From positions 62,001 to 126,000 of the forward strand of contig NZ_QXGH01000018.1 in NCBI RefSeq assembly GCF_003515065.1: a DNA stretch of 64,000 nucleotides, read 5' to 3'. Positions within the stretch are counted from its first letter, which is position 1. Every line of letters starts with the position of its first letter. The notes below the pieces were generated by a model. That model saw only the letters and a list, made by a program, of their open reading frames with translations. It did not search any database and was not told the DNA's origin. Of the stretch, positions 34,809 to 43,043 are shown one piece after another. This DNA comes from Nocardioides immobilis (lineage in GTDB: Bacteria; Actinomycetota; Actinomycetes; Propionibacteriales; Nocardioidaceae). The translations under genes and the position numbers were made by a program.

Positions 34809-34824
34809 GCATGACAGAATGCAT
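34809..34824. promoter_or_regulatory. GCAT-N8-GCAT operator upstream of the dehalogenase-like gene
   Basis: Perfect match to the consensus. The surrounding bases TATCGAACTGCATGACA are conserved at 44533-44549 in front of a relic of the same gene. The site abuts the start codon, which suits repression. Confidence 0.6.
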
Positions 34825-34983
34825 GTCAACCGCGCGGGATCGCGCGTGCATCATCTCGTCGTCGACGAGCTCGCCCATGGCGTCGGCTTCGCCGCGCTCG
34901 GCCTCATCCCTGCCTGTCACCACAAGCATGGGGGCGGACGTCTCGAAGGGGCGCTGAAGTGGCGCCGACGAACCCCTCGTCCA

Positions 34984-35472
34984 CTACTTCGTCGGCGGAA
35001 GGAACCATGACGCAGTCGCGCCCGAAGGCGGGAACGGCCGGACCTCGCGGTAGGCGATCCGCCAACCGTCCGAGGTGCGCTCGTACCGGTCCCAATAGAG
35101 CCCGCAGCTGCTGACGCGGTGACCGCGGTCTGCATCCGCCATCAATCTGACGAAATAGACTGAGCCGGTCGCGTCGTCCTTGCCGAAGTCCACGATGATG
35201 TTCGTTGCCACATGCATTCCTCGCGACAGCGGTGGCTTCGGCATCGTGCGGAGGCTTTCGGTGCCTTTAAATATCGCGACAGTCGGGTTCTCGGGGTCTG
35301 TCCAGGAGTTCTCGTAGGTTAGGACGCCGTCGGGTGTGAACACCGTGCTGAGCAGCTCGTAATCATGCTGGTCGGACGCGTGCGCGTATCGGTAGCTGAG
35401 CTCGTGGATTTCGAGCTGGTCCGCACACTGTTCCAGCCGGCGAGGGCTGCGGCCCGGTCCGGGATCATCCAT
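34984..35472 (-). CDS. NTF2/SnoaL-like protein
   Basis: 162 residues, SnoaL_4 type: ADQLEIHELSYRYAHASDQ (about 19), VFTPDGVLTYENSW, HVATNIIVDFG and GWRIAYREVRPF. ATG at 35472 is supported by AAAGGA eight bases upstream; an ATG at 35490 also exists. It lies 65 bases downstream of the F420-type oxidoreductase on the same strand, so the arrangement 'LLM oxidoreductase then SnoaL' found at 18711-20054 occurs again. Activity unassigned. Confidence 0.78.
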   Translation of the reverse strand: MDDPGPGRSPRRLEQCADQLEIHELSYRYAHASDQHDYELLSTVFTPDGVLTYENSWTDPENPTVAIFKGTESLRTMPKPPLSRGMHVATNIIVDFGKDDATGSVYFVRLMADADRGHRVSSCGLYWDRYERTSDGWRIAYREVRPFPPSGATASWFLPPTK

Positions 35473-35537
35473 CGTTTGATTCCTTTGCATCGGTCGGCGA
35501 GATCCTGACTCCGGTGGAGTCCGGCGACGTGTGCGGG

Positions 35538-36434
35538 CTAGGCGCCCGCCGCGCGCTCGGTGCCCGACACCTGCGCGATCTCGGCGATGATTTCCTCGGT
35601 GCTCTTGCCGGGGTGATGCTTGCGGCGCACCGCCAGGCACAGCTCGTGCAGGCCGAGCTGCTCGGCCTGGGCCATCTCCCGCTTCAGGAGCTCGGCGTCG
35701 GTATACATGTACGTCCAGACGTGCTGCAGCTCGGACGGGTCACGCTCGATGGCCTCGCACGCAGCGTCCAGGCGCTTGATCGTGGCCGCGAGTTCCTCCA
35801 GGCCGATGACACCGCTCACCCAGCCGTTCGCGTGCTTCGCCGCGCGTCGGAGGGCCGGTGCGCTCTCGCCGCCGACGTAGATGGGTGGCAGCGAGCCGCC
35901 GTAGGGCGGCGGGCGCATGACGGCACCCTTCAGGCTGACGAACTCCCCGTCGATCGTGACCGCCTCGCCACTCCACAGGAGCTTGATGACGTCTAGGTAC
36001 TCGTTGGCCCGAGCACCGCGACGCTCGAACGGCACTCCGAGCGCCGCGTACTCGTCGCCCGACCAGCCGACCCCGACGCCAAGGTTGTACCGCCCCTTCG
36101 AGAGGTGATCGATCGTCGCACCCTCCTTGGCCGTCCGCAGGGGACTGCGCTGCGGCAGCACCATGACGGCCCCACCAAGGCGTACGCGCGACGTGTGGGC
36201 GGCGATCGCCGTCAGCACCACGTGCGCGTCGAACCAAGGTAGCGACGTGCCGAAGGTCGGGGTCCCGTCGGCGGTGTACGGGTAGGGCCACTGCGGCGAG
36301 TACTGCTCGAACGTCACGAGGTGGTCGGGATACCAGATGGTCGAGAAGCCGAGGTCCTCGATGAGCTTCGCCTGGTCGGGCAGGTCGGCGATGTCATTCG
36401 AGTCGTCGAATCGGATGGATAGGCTGATGTCCAT
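35538..36434 (-). CDS. LLM-class F420-dependent oxidoreductase
   Basis: 298 residues. IRFDDSNDIADLPDQAKLIE N-terminus, LGFSTIWYPDH (about 28), HTSRVRLGGAVMVLPQRSP (about 80), and the RYNLGVGVGWSGDEYAALG loop (about 114), which is the TIGR03619-like F420 subfamily pattern. Its start region overlaps the tail of the MFS reading frame by 41 bases. Predicted to use F420H2/F420 on a pathway intermediate. No direct substrate evidence. Confidence 0.87.
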   Translation of the reverse strand: MDISLSIRFDDSNDIADLPDQAKLIEDLGFSTIWYPDHLVTFEQYSPQWPYPYTADGTPTFGTSLPWFDAHVVLTAIAAHTSRVRLGGAVMVLPQRSPLRTAKEGATIDHLSKGRYNLGVGVGWSGDEYAALGVPFERRGARANEYLDVIKLLWSGEAVTIDGEFVSLKGAVMRPPPYGGSLPPIYVGGESAPALRRAAKHANGWVSGVIGLEELAATIKRLDAACEAIERDPSELQHVWTYMYTDAELLKREMAQAEQLGLHELCLAVRRKHHPGKSTEEIIAEIAQVSGTERAAGA

Positions 36435-38196
36435 TGCTCTGTGTCTCCTCAGGGTGGTGGGGTAGCCGTGGAACGGGTGCGGAGCGAGCGTCAGCCGGTC
36501 TCGGCGGCGGTGGCCTCCAGCCGCCGGATGAGTTTGCCCTCAGGCCGTGCAGCCACCCGACGATGCCTGGCCGGCACGAGGTGGGAACAAGATGATCAGC
36601 ACGCCGTTGATGATCGTCGGGACGTGGACGCTCATCGTGTGTGACATCGGCAGGCATCGAGTTCGATCCAGTCTGAGTCCGGCGGCTACTCGGCCTTGTC
36701 GCCGATGAGCGTCCCGCCCGCGACCATCCCGAGCTGGGCATGCTGGGGCTCGCCGCAAGGTGCTCCTCAAGGGCGGTGCGGTCGACCCGCGGGATGGCCA
36801 ACCCCACGGCCGCCGCGCCGATCATGACGATCGTGAGCATGATGAAGCCATGGGTGTAGCCCAACTCATGGGGCACCCCGTCGGGGAAGGTGCTCTTCGT
36901 GACGACGGTCGCCATGATCGCGGCGCCCAGGGCGGCCCCGATCGTCCGGATGTTCGCGTTCATGCCGCTGGCGACTCCGGTCTGCTCGGGAGGCACGGCG
37001 GCAACGATCAGGCTTGACAGGCAGGCGAAGACCAGGCCGATTCCGACTCCCATGATCGCCGTCGACACGAACAGCTGCCACTCGTGCTCGTTGGCGAACG
37101 CCATCATGGCCATGGCCCCGCCGGTGATGAGGCAGCCCAGCACCACGACGTACTTCGGACCGATGCGCCGTGCCATCGGCGCCGCGCACATCCCCATCAC
37201 GAACATCGTCACGGTCGACGGCAGGAGGATCAGGCTCGACTGGCTGATCGAGGCGGCGAACCCGTAGCCGAATGATGACGGGGTCTGGCTGAACTGCGGC
37301 AGGAAGCCGTACGTGGCGAAGAACACGAAGCCGATGAGCAATGCGATGAGGTTAGTCGTCCACACCGCCGGGCGACGCATCATCTTCATGTCGATGAGCG
37401 GAGAGTCTGAGCGTTCCTCCACGGCGATCCAAGCGATAGCGAGCACGACGGATGCGGCGATCAGGCCAAGCACCTGCTTCGAGGACCAGCCCCAAGCGCC
37501 TCCTTCGCTGAGCGCGAGCAACAGTGCCACCAGCCACGCAGAGAGGAGTACGGCAGGCAGCACGCTGATCTTGCCGGGCGTGCGCACCGGCGACTCGGGC
37601 ACGAAGAGCCGGGCCGCCACTGCTGCGAGTGCGGTGAGGATCATGGGGAGCCAGAACAGCCATCGGTAGTCGAGGAACGTCACGATCGGACCCGCGACCA
37701 CAAGGCCGACTCCTACTCCGACGGAGGCAAGTGACGCGATCGCGCCCACGGCACCGGAGATCTTTGCCTCCGGGAACTCATCGCGGATGATCCCGAATGA
37801 GATCGGCAGCACGCCGCCACCGATGCCCTGGACAACACGGGCCACGATCATCGTGCCGATGTTTCCAGCCAGGGCAGCGACCAGGGACCCGACGGCTAGC
37901 GCGGCGAGGGCAACCACAAGCATCCGCCCCTTGCCGACCTTGTCGGCGATGCGGCCCATGATCGGAGTGCACACCGAGGCCGACAGCAGATAAGCGGTCA
38001 GCACCCATGTGACGGTGGACTGGTCGGTGTGTAGTTCTTCTTGGAGCTGGGCCAGCACCGGGGTCACCAGCGACTGGAGCAGCGCGAACGCGACCACGGA
38101 GACGGTCAGGACCGCAAAGGTAACTCGGTAGTGCGAACGGGCGACGGTTGTCGTCACGGCACTGCCTTCGGGAGGCGAGGAGGGGCTGGCCAACAT
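36394..38196 (-). CDS. MFS transporter, DHA2 (14-TM drug/solute) type, C-terminus probably frameshifted
   Basis: About 470 residues of normal DHA2 major facilitator: 14 hydrophobic segments, motif A-like GRIADKVGKGR (about 79), and RVVQGIGGGVLPISFG motif C-like region. After ALEEHLAASP (about 36740) the reading frame continues as low-complexity Arg/Pro-rich sequence to 36394, overlapping the next gene. In the other frame the DNA reads AQLGMVAGGTLIGDKAE then TAG at 36686-36688, the ending expected for this family, so one base appears to be missing near 36738. Transport is probably unaffected. ATG at 38196; GTG at 38157 is another possible start. Exporter or importer of a pathway compound, inferred from context. 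Confidence 0.8.
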   Translation of the reverse strand: MLASPSSPPEGSAVTTTVARSHYRVTFAVLTVSVVAFALLQSLVTPVLAQLQEELHTDQSTVTWVLTAYLLSASVCTPIMGRIADKVGKGRMLVVALAALAVGSLVAALAGNIGTMIVARVVQGIGGGVLPISFGIIRDEFPEAKISGAVGAIASLASVGVGVGLVVAGPIVTFLDYRWLFWLPMILTALAAVAARLFVPESPVRTPGKISVLPAVLLSAWLVALLLALSEGGAWGWSSKQVLGLIAASVVLAIAWIAVEERSDSPLIDMKMMRRPAVWTTNLIALLIGFVFFATYGFLPQFSQTPSSFGYGFAASISQSSLILLPSTVTMFVMGMCAAPMARRIGPKYVVVLGCLITGGAMAMMAFANEHEWQLFVSTAIMGVGIGLVFACLSSLIVAAVPPEQTGVASGMNANIRTIGAALGAAIMATVVTKSTFPDGVPHELGYTHGFIMLTIVMIGAAAVGLAIPRVDRTALEEHLAASPSMPSSGWSRAGRSSATRPSSRRTQTGSNSMPADVTHDERPRPDDHQRRADHLVPTSCRPGIVGWLHGLRANSSGGWRPPPPRPADARSAPVPRLPHHPEETQSNGHQPIHPIRRLE

Positions 38197-38448
38197 GCCC
38201 ACTTCAGCGGAACCCAGCGGCGCGAGGGCGGCGAACCGACGTGGGCGGTGTCGAAGCCGTCCAGCCCCGCTGTGCCCAGCTCGTGCATGGGAGCTGGTGG
38301 CACATGGTGCTTAACGGCGCGAAGCGGGCCGAACCGGCAAGCGCTGGCCTACGGCGCAGAGCCGTCCCCATCGCCTTCGCCGGGCCCAACTCGGCCAAAC
38401 CGACTCTGCACGTGCGATCCCGGCCGACTCGTGAGCCTGGGCTCAGGA

Positions 38449-39006
38449 CTATCGGGAGCGCTCGGTGGGGAGGCTCTTGACCCAGTCGAGATAGATCGGG
38501 TCGTTGGGGTACCAGGCTCCCCAGTGGGTCACGGGGGGAACGGTGAAGTCCCAATCCGAGTTGATCGGCTTGATGTCGAGCCAGTCCCAGACGCAGGTGC
38601 GATGAAGGATCTTCCATACGCCGTTTCGCTTCTCGCACAGATCGCGGTAGCGACCGCCCAAGAACATGGTGACGTCGGGCTCTTTCTGTGGGACCACAAC
38701 GAGGAACATGCTCTCGCGCTTGGCTTGGTTGCCGTCGATCTCGCAGAGGACGTTGGAGACGTGGTGATTGCAGCTGTGGACCTTGTCGTTGTAGCTGACG
38801 GCCTCGTCGGCCCAGCCATGGCCGGAACCGACGTAGCTACCGTGGTCATCCCACGAGTCTTCCCAGTAGGTCGACCTGATGAGCTCGCGGTCGTGCCGGT
38901 CCGCGCCCCTCACATACAGCATCAGATTCTCGTGGAGCGCCTGCTTGTCGTGCAGCTCTGTCACCTTGTCGTACAGCTCAGTCAGCTGCGAATCCGTCAG
39001 GGGCAT
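38449..39006 (-). CDS. NTF2/SnoaL-like protein
   Basis: 185 residues. ALHENLMLYVRGADRHDREL (about 22) is the SnoaL_4 N-terminal helix pair, followed by NHHVSNVLCEIDGNQA and CEKRNGVWKILHRTCVWDWLD. The C-terminal 30 residues are Trp/Pro-rich. A variant operator lies 96 bases upstream. Unassigned function; other members at 14811 and 34984 share the same domain layout. Confidence 0.77.
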   Translation of the reverse strand: MPLTDSQLTELYDKVTELHDKQALHENLMLYVRGADRHDRELIRSTYWEDSWDDHGSYVGSGHGWADEAVSYNDKVHSCNHHVSNVLCEIDGNQAKRESMFLVVVPQKEPDVTMFLGGRYRDLCEKRNGVWKILHRTCVWDWLDIKPINSDWDFTVPPVTHWGAWYPNDPIYLDWVKSLPTERSR

Positions 39007-39101
39007 GATTGCTCCATTCGTCCTAGGGCAGCCTGGCAGCGCATCGCCGTTGCCAAGTGGACCGCCGTGCTGTCGATCCTGATGAAAGAGTCGAGAATCG
39101 T

Positions 39102-39117
39102 GCACGCAGAAATGTAT
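39102..39117. promoter_or_regulatory. Variant operator GCAC-N8-GTAT upstream of a SnoaL-like gene
   Basis: Same twelve-base spacing as the GCAT-N8-GCAT sites with one change per half. Lies 96 bases upstream of the gene starting at 39006. Confidence 0.35.
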
Positions 39118-39290
39118 ACCACCGTTCCTGTGGAGTACAGCCCTAAGTAGCCCGCCTTCGGTGAGCCCAACGCGGCGGGGCGCGCGCCTGTTGCATCCTG
39201 CTCGACTCGCTGAGCCGCCGCCGGCGCACCGTGGCGCGGTTGCTAGACGGAGACGTCGGTCGATACGTGTAGTCCAGGTCCGACGGTCGT

Positions 39291-39443
39291 CTACGAACCA
39301 GCGCCGCCCATCACGTAGGTGATCTCGACATTGCCGGCAATGTCGGGTCGGCTCTGGGTGACGGTCCCACCTCCCAAGGTGATCGCCACCAGAAGGAAAT
39401 CCACGTCTTTGTCACGAACTGCCGCTGTCCAGTGGTGCATCAT
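39291..39443 (-). CDS. Possible small protein, 50 residues
   Basis: Starts with a double ATG at 39443, with AAAGG four bases upstream; translation begins MMHHWTAAVRDKDVDFLL and ends at TAG. No family recognised. It could be a real small protein or a fragment of a decayed gene, and nothing nearby decides between these. Confidence 0.25.
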   Translation of the reverse strand: MMHHWTAAVRDKDVDFLLVAITLGGGTVTQSRPDIAGNVEITYVMGGAGS

Positions 39444-39736
39444 GCACGCCTTTCATCGATCCAGATGAGCTGAAGCAGGACCTGCCTCAACCGGTGTGGC
39501 CCTCGATCGTTCTCGGTGTGGAGCTCGAGGGTCATGAGACGATCGTGCGCATGCCGACCTGGCCCAGCCACCTTGGAATTACGTGGTTGTCTACGTGCCC
39601 CGGGATTCCACTACGTGATGTGCAACCCGATCGCGACCTGCGCGGGGCCCGACCTCCGGGTGCTCGGTGGCTGCGGCCGGCCAACTTGTCGTTCCTGCCG
39701 CCGCGTACCGTGGTAGGGGTGGCGAGGCGGTCCTGA

Positions 39737-42073
39737 ATGGCGAGCACTGCGACGAGGCGTGTTGAGAACCTGCCGTCTGATCTGAGCCGATTCATCGGCC
39801 GACGAGCCGAGACTGCCGCCGTGAAGCGGCTCATGACGGAGTCCCGGCTGGTCACGTTGACCGGTGTCGGAGGTGTCGGCAAGACGCGGCTGGCGATCCA
39901 TGTCGCACGCCAGGTGCATCTTGCGTTCGCCGACGGGGTACGCCTCGTTACCTTGGCGGACCTTGCGACGCCGGAGCTGCTGCCCACGATGGTGCTGTCG
40001 GCGGTGAGCATCAGCGGTTCAGCCTCGGCAGGAGTCGACGAAGTCGCCGAACAGCTTGCCGACCGGGAGCTCCTGCTCCTCCTCGACAACTGCGAGCACC
40101 TGGCCGACGCGTGCGCCCATCTCGTCACCACGCTGCTGCAACGCTGCCCGGGGTTGCGGGTGCTAGCGACCAGCCGAGAGCGGCTGCGCGTGGACGGCGA
40201 GGTCGTGTACGTCGTACCGCCGCTGCCGCTGCCCACTGAGGACGTGCAATTGCAGCCCGGCGACATCCTTCGGTACGACGCGCTCGCACTCTTCGTGGAT
40301 CGGGCCTCTGCGCTCCACGCGGACAGGTCGCCGGGCATCGGTGACATCGACGCCGAGAACGTGGCAAGGCTGTGCCGGAGGCTCGACGGGCTACCGTTGG
40401 CGATCGAGCTGCTGGCTGCGCGGACGGCGGCGATTCCCTTGCAGGTCCTCGCGGACCGTCCGGACGACCAGCTCCCCGTGCTCTCGATGACCGGGAGCAG
40501 GTCCGCGCCGGTCCGACACCACACGTTGCGAGCGGCCATCGAATACAGCTATGAGCTCTGCTCGGAGCCGGCTCGGTTGCTGTGGTCGCGGCTGTCGGTG
40601 TTCGCAGGTGGGGCAACGCTGGAATCCGTGCTCGACGTGTGTGCAGACGGGGTCATGCCGTGCTCTGAGGTCGAAGCCGCCCTGACCGAGCTCGTCGACA
40701 AGTCGATCGTCGCGTTCGACGCCGACCGCTACCGGATGTTGGCGACGATTCGGGCGTTCGGCAGCGAGCGGCTGCGCGCGCTGGGTGATGAGCTAGTTGT
40801 CCGCTCCGCGCATCGGGACCACTTCGCAGCGATGACCGCAGATCCTGTTGGCGCCGCATGGCCGCCGGCCACATGGAGCAGGCTTCGGCGCCTGGCCGCC
40901 GATCATGCGAACCTCCGAGCTGCACTCGAGTTCTGCCTGAGCGACAGATCCGAATACTCCGCGGGGCTTCACATGGCCAGTCGGATGTGGACGTTCTGGA
41001 CTGGATGCGGTCTCGGCCGGGAGGGAAGGCACTGGCTGGGGGAGCTGCTCGCCGTGTCCCAGGAGGCGAGTAGCGACCGCGTGACCGGGTTGTGGGTGGA
41101 CGGGTGCCTGGCCGCGGTGGACGGTGACCACGGTCATGCGCTTCGGAGAGCAGAAGAGTGTGCCAGCCTGGCCGCCGCGCTGGGCGATGCGCCGGGCATC
41201 GCCCATGCGAAGTTCGTCTGGGGGATGGCCAGGCTGTTCGGCGGGCACGCGGAGGACGCCATTTCCGACCTCCAGGCGGCGGTGGAATTGGAGCGGGAGC
41301 TACCTGCTCCCAACCCGGTTCTCCCGACTTCCCTCATGGTTCTCGGGATGGCCGGTTGCCTGGCCGGCAGTCTTGACTTGGCTAGGGAAACACTCACCGA
41401 GGCATGCGAGTTGGCCCAGGCGTGCGGGGAAGAGCTGGTGGAATCCTGGGCCCGACTCTACGTGGGTCTGCTCGCTCTCTTGGAGGGTCGTCAGGACGAT
41501 GCGGTTGTCACACTGAGAGGTGTCCTCGCGGATCACCGGATGGTCGATGACGTGGGCGCCATGAGCATCGCTGTGGAGCTCCTCGCTTGGGCCGCAATGG
41601 ACCTGGGTGACGACGTGCGGGCGGCGGAGCTCATGGGCGTCAGCAACGGCCTCGCCGTGGCGGTAGCACAGCTTGCTGGCTTGGAAGGACTCCGGAGCTG
41701 GCACCACGACAGGGTCACCGAACTCAAGAAGCGGCTTGGGTCTCGAGAGTTCGAGCGCGCCGTGAACCAAGGAATCCGGCGCCCAGCCGGCGATGCGATC
41801 TCCTTTGCTCTCGAAGAGTCAACGACGTCATCGCAGCCGCTCAGGCACGACGACACATGGGCGCTCACTGCGCGGGAGCAGCAGATCGCGCTGCTTGTCG
41901 CGCAGGGCCAGACAAACAAGCAGATTGCCTCACACCTGGTGATCTCTCCGCGCACGGCGGAGGGTCACGTGCAGAGCATCCTCGCCAAGTTGGGATTCAC
42001 CTCGCGGGCGCAGATCGCGGCGGCTTTCGCACGGCGAACTGCGTCACCCAACGGCACTGACGTGCGAGCCTGA
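39737..42073 (+). CDS. LuxR-family regulator with NB-ARC-type ATPase domain
   Basis: 778 residues. Walker A GVGGVGKTR (about 43), Walker B LLLLLDNCEH (about 113), and a winged region with the GLPLAIELLAAR motif (about 218) form an AP-ATPase/STAND-type module. A central helical repeat region (about 380-680) follows. The C-terminal LuxR HTH (LTAREQQIALLVAQGQTNKQ... AEGHVQSILAKLGF, about 705-765) binds DNA. A signal-activated transcriptional regulator typical of actinobacterial accessory regions. It precedes the second GntR gene by 98 bases; direct regulation of the cluster is possible but not shown. Confidence 0.9.
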   Translation: MASTATRRVENLPSDLSRFIGRRAETAAVKRLMTESRLVTLTGVGGVGKTRLAIHVARQVHLAFADGVRLVTLADLATPELLPTMVLSAVSISGSASAGVDEVAEQLADRELLLLLDNCEHLADACAHLVTTLLQRCPGLRVLATSRERLRVDGEVVYVVPPLPLPTEDVQLQPGDILRYDALALFVDRASALHADRSPGIGDIDAENVARLCRRLDGLPLAIELLAARTAAIPLQVLADRPDDQLPVLSMTGSRSAPVRHHTLRAAIEYSYELCSEPARLLWSRLSVFAGGATLESVLDVCADGVMPCSEVEAALTELVDKSIVAFDADRYRMLATIRAFGSERLRALGDELVVRSAHRDHFAAMTADPVGAAWPPATWSRLRRLAADHANLRAALEFCLSDRSEYSAGLHMASRMWTFWTGCGLGREGRHWLGELLAVSQEASSDRVTGLWVDGCLAAVDGDHGHALRRAEECASLAAALGDAPGIAHAKFVWGMARLFGGHAEDAISDLQAAVELERELPAPNPVLPTSLMVLGMAGCLAGSLDLARETLTEACELAQACGEELVESWARLYVGLLALLEGRQDDAVVTLRGVLADHRMVDDVGAMSIAVELLAWAAMDLGDDVRAAELMGVSNGLAVAVAQLAGLEGLRSWHHDRVTELKKRLGSREFERAVNQGIRRPAGDAISFALEESTTSSQPLRHDDTWALTAREQQIALLVAQGQTNKQIASHLVISPRTAEGHVQSILAKLGFTSRAQIAAAFARRTASPNGTDVRA

Positions 42074-42103
42074 CGGACCGCACTCCGCGCGTGTGCCGTG
42101 TCC

Positions 42104-42119
42104 GTGTCATTCTGCATGC
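42104..42119. promoter_or_regulatory. Partial operator upstream of the second GntR gene
   Basis: On the minus strand GCAT-N8-ACAC. The core TGTCATTCTGCATG is identical to 14 bases of the AtuA operon site (minus strand, 10494-10481). It lies 52 bases before the GntR start, a plausible autoregulatory position. Confidence 0.4.
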
Positions 42120-42171
42120 CAGCGCGGGTATCATTCGCGCGGTCAGACCTCTGCGATAGAAAGTCCTGCTC

Positions 42172-42864
42172 ATGAGTGACGACCCTCTGGTCAACGCGCT
42201 GTACCGTCTGATCCGCACCGGCGAGCTCTCCCCCGGGGAGCGGGTCGACCAGCGGCTCGTCTCCGAGCGGCTCGAGGTCAGCCGCACTCCGCTGCGCGAG
42301 GCTCTGCGAGCCCTCCACTCAGATGGCATCCTTACGCGCACACCGAATGCCGGGTACGTGGTCGCAAAGCTGAGTGCGGCGGATCTGCTGCAGTACTACT
42401 CGATGCGGGCGTTCCTCGAACATCAAGTTCTGAGTGCTCTGGAATGGCCGTCCGAGGAGGCTCTGGAGCAACTTCGGCGCGCCAACGAGGATTGCCGCGC
42501 CGCGGCGGCAGCGGGTGCGCTCGAAGACCTGATGACGGCGAACATGGCTTTCCACTTCACCATTTTCAGTTGGTCGGCCCTGAAGATCATGGTGAAGGAG
42601 ATCGAGCGGGTCTGGCGCGTATCTGACCCTTACCGCGCCCTGCATCTGTCGAACCCCGAGCGGCGTTCCCATGTCGCAGTCGACCACGATCGCATGATCG
42701 AAGCGATCGAAGCGCGCGACACGGCCCGGCTGATCGAGCTGCAGGACGCGCACCGCGCCACGTCCCGAACTCTCCTGCAGGACATGTTGGGTGCCAACAT
42801 GCCGCCATCAATGATGGCTCTGCCCCAATCCGCCGCGGACCTGGTGGCTCCCGCTTCGGTGTAG
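42172..42864 (+). CDS. GntR-family regulator with FCD ligand domain (paralogue 2)
   Basis: 230 residues. Same layout as the protein at 15369: GntR HTH (SERLEVSRTPLREALRALHS) and FCD domain (AFHFTIFSW, DHDRMIEAIEARD). The recognition helix is identical between the two, so they should bind the same DNA sites and differ mainly in ligand response (LHSDG and FLEHQVLSALEWP regions). ATG start at 42172 with AAAG upstream. Convergent with the second binding lipoprotein. Confidence 0.9.
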   Translation: MSDDPLVNALYRLIRTGELSPGERVDQRLVSERLEVSRTPLREALRALHSDGILTRTPNAGYVVAKLSAADLLQYYSMRAFLEHQVLSALEWPSEEALEQLRRANEDCRAAAAAGALEDLMTANMAFHFTIFSWSALKIMVKEIERVWRVSDPYRALHLSNPERRSHVAVDHDRMIEAIEARDTARLIELQDAHRATSRTLLQDMLGANMPPSMMALPQSAADLVAPASV

Positions 42865-42973
42865 TGCCGTGCGATGGCAAGGGGGAGATCGCTGAAGCGG
42901 TCCCGCACGGCTGGGGCAAGCATCTTCGTGTCAGGCACTACGTACGTCATCCACTCGATGCCGGGCTGCGCCA

Positions 42974-43019
42974 ACACCTGCGGGCGCACCGTGACTGTCG
43001 GTGCGCCCCAGACAGGTGT
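42974..43019. terminator. Strong bidirectional hairpin
   Basis: Inner perfect ten-base stem GGGCGCACCG/CGGTGCGCCC with a seven-base loop, extended by an outer ACACCTG/CAGGTGT stem. Between the convergent GntR and binding-lipoprotein genes. Confidence 0.75.
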
Positions 43020-43043
43020 GCCCGGCGCAGCCCTTCTCGAGGA

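Larger units (their letters stand above)
39007..39736. other. 730-base intergenic region with little coding signal
   Basis: Holds the operator variant at 39102, a possible 50-residue minus-strand gene at 39291-39443, and, at about 39450-39600, a plus-frame stretch reading DELKQDLPQPVWPSIVLGVE that has no visible start and may be the debris of an older gene. No repeats or RNA gene recognised. Confidence 0.4.

Noticed and set aside
35200..35216. ATGCAT-type sequence as an additional operator
   Set aside because: It lies within the coding region of the SnoaL-like gene and lacks the N8-spaced second half.
36436..36685. Arg/Pro-rich C-terminal extension of the MFS protein as a novel domain
   Set aside because: The expected family C-terminus and stop lie in another frame, so the extension is better explained by a frameshift.
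39532..40539. 335-codon open frame antisense to the LuxR-type gene
   Set aside because: Ser/Arg-rich translation typical of an antisense shadow; the plus strand encodes an intact ATPase domain here.
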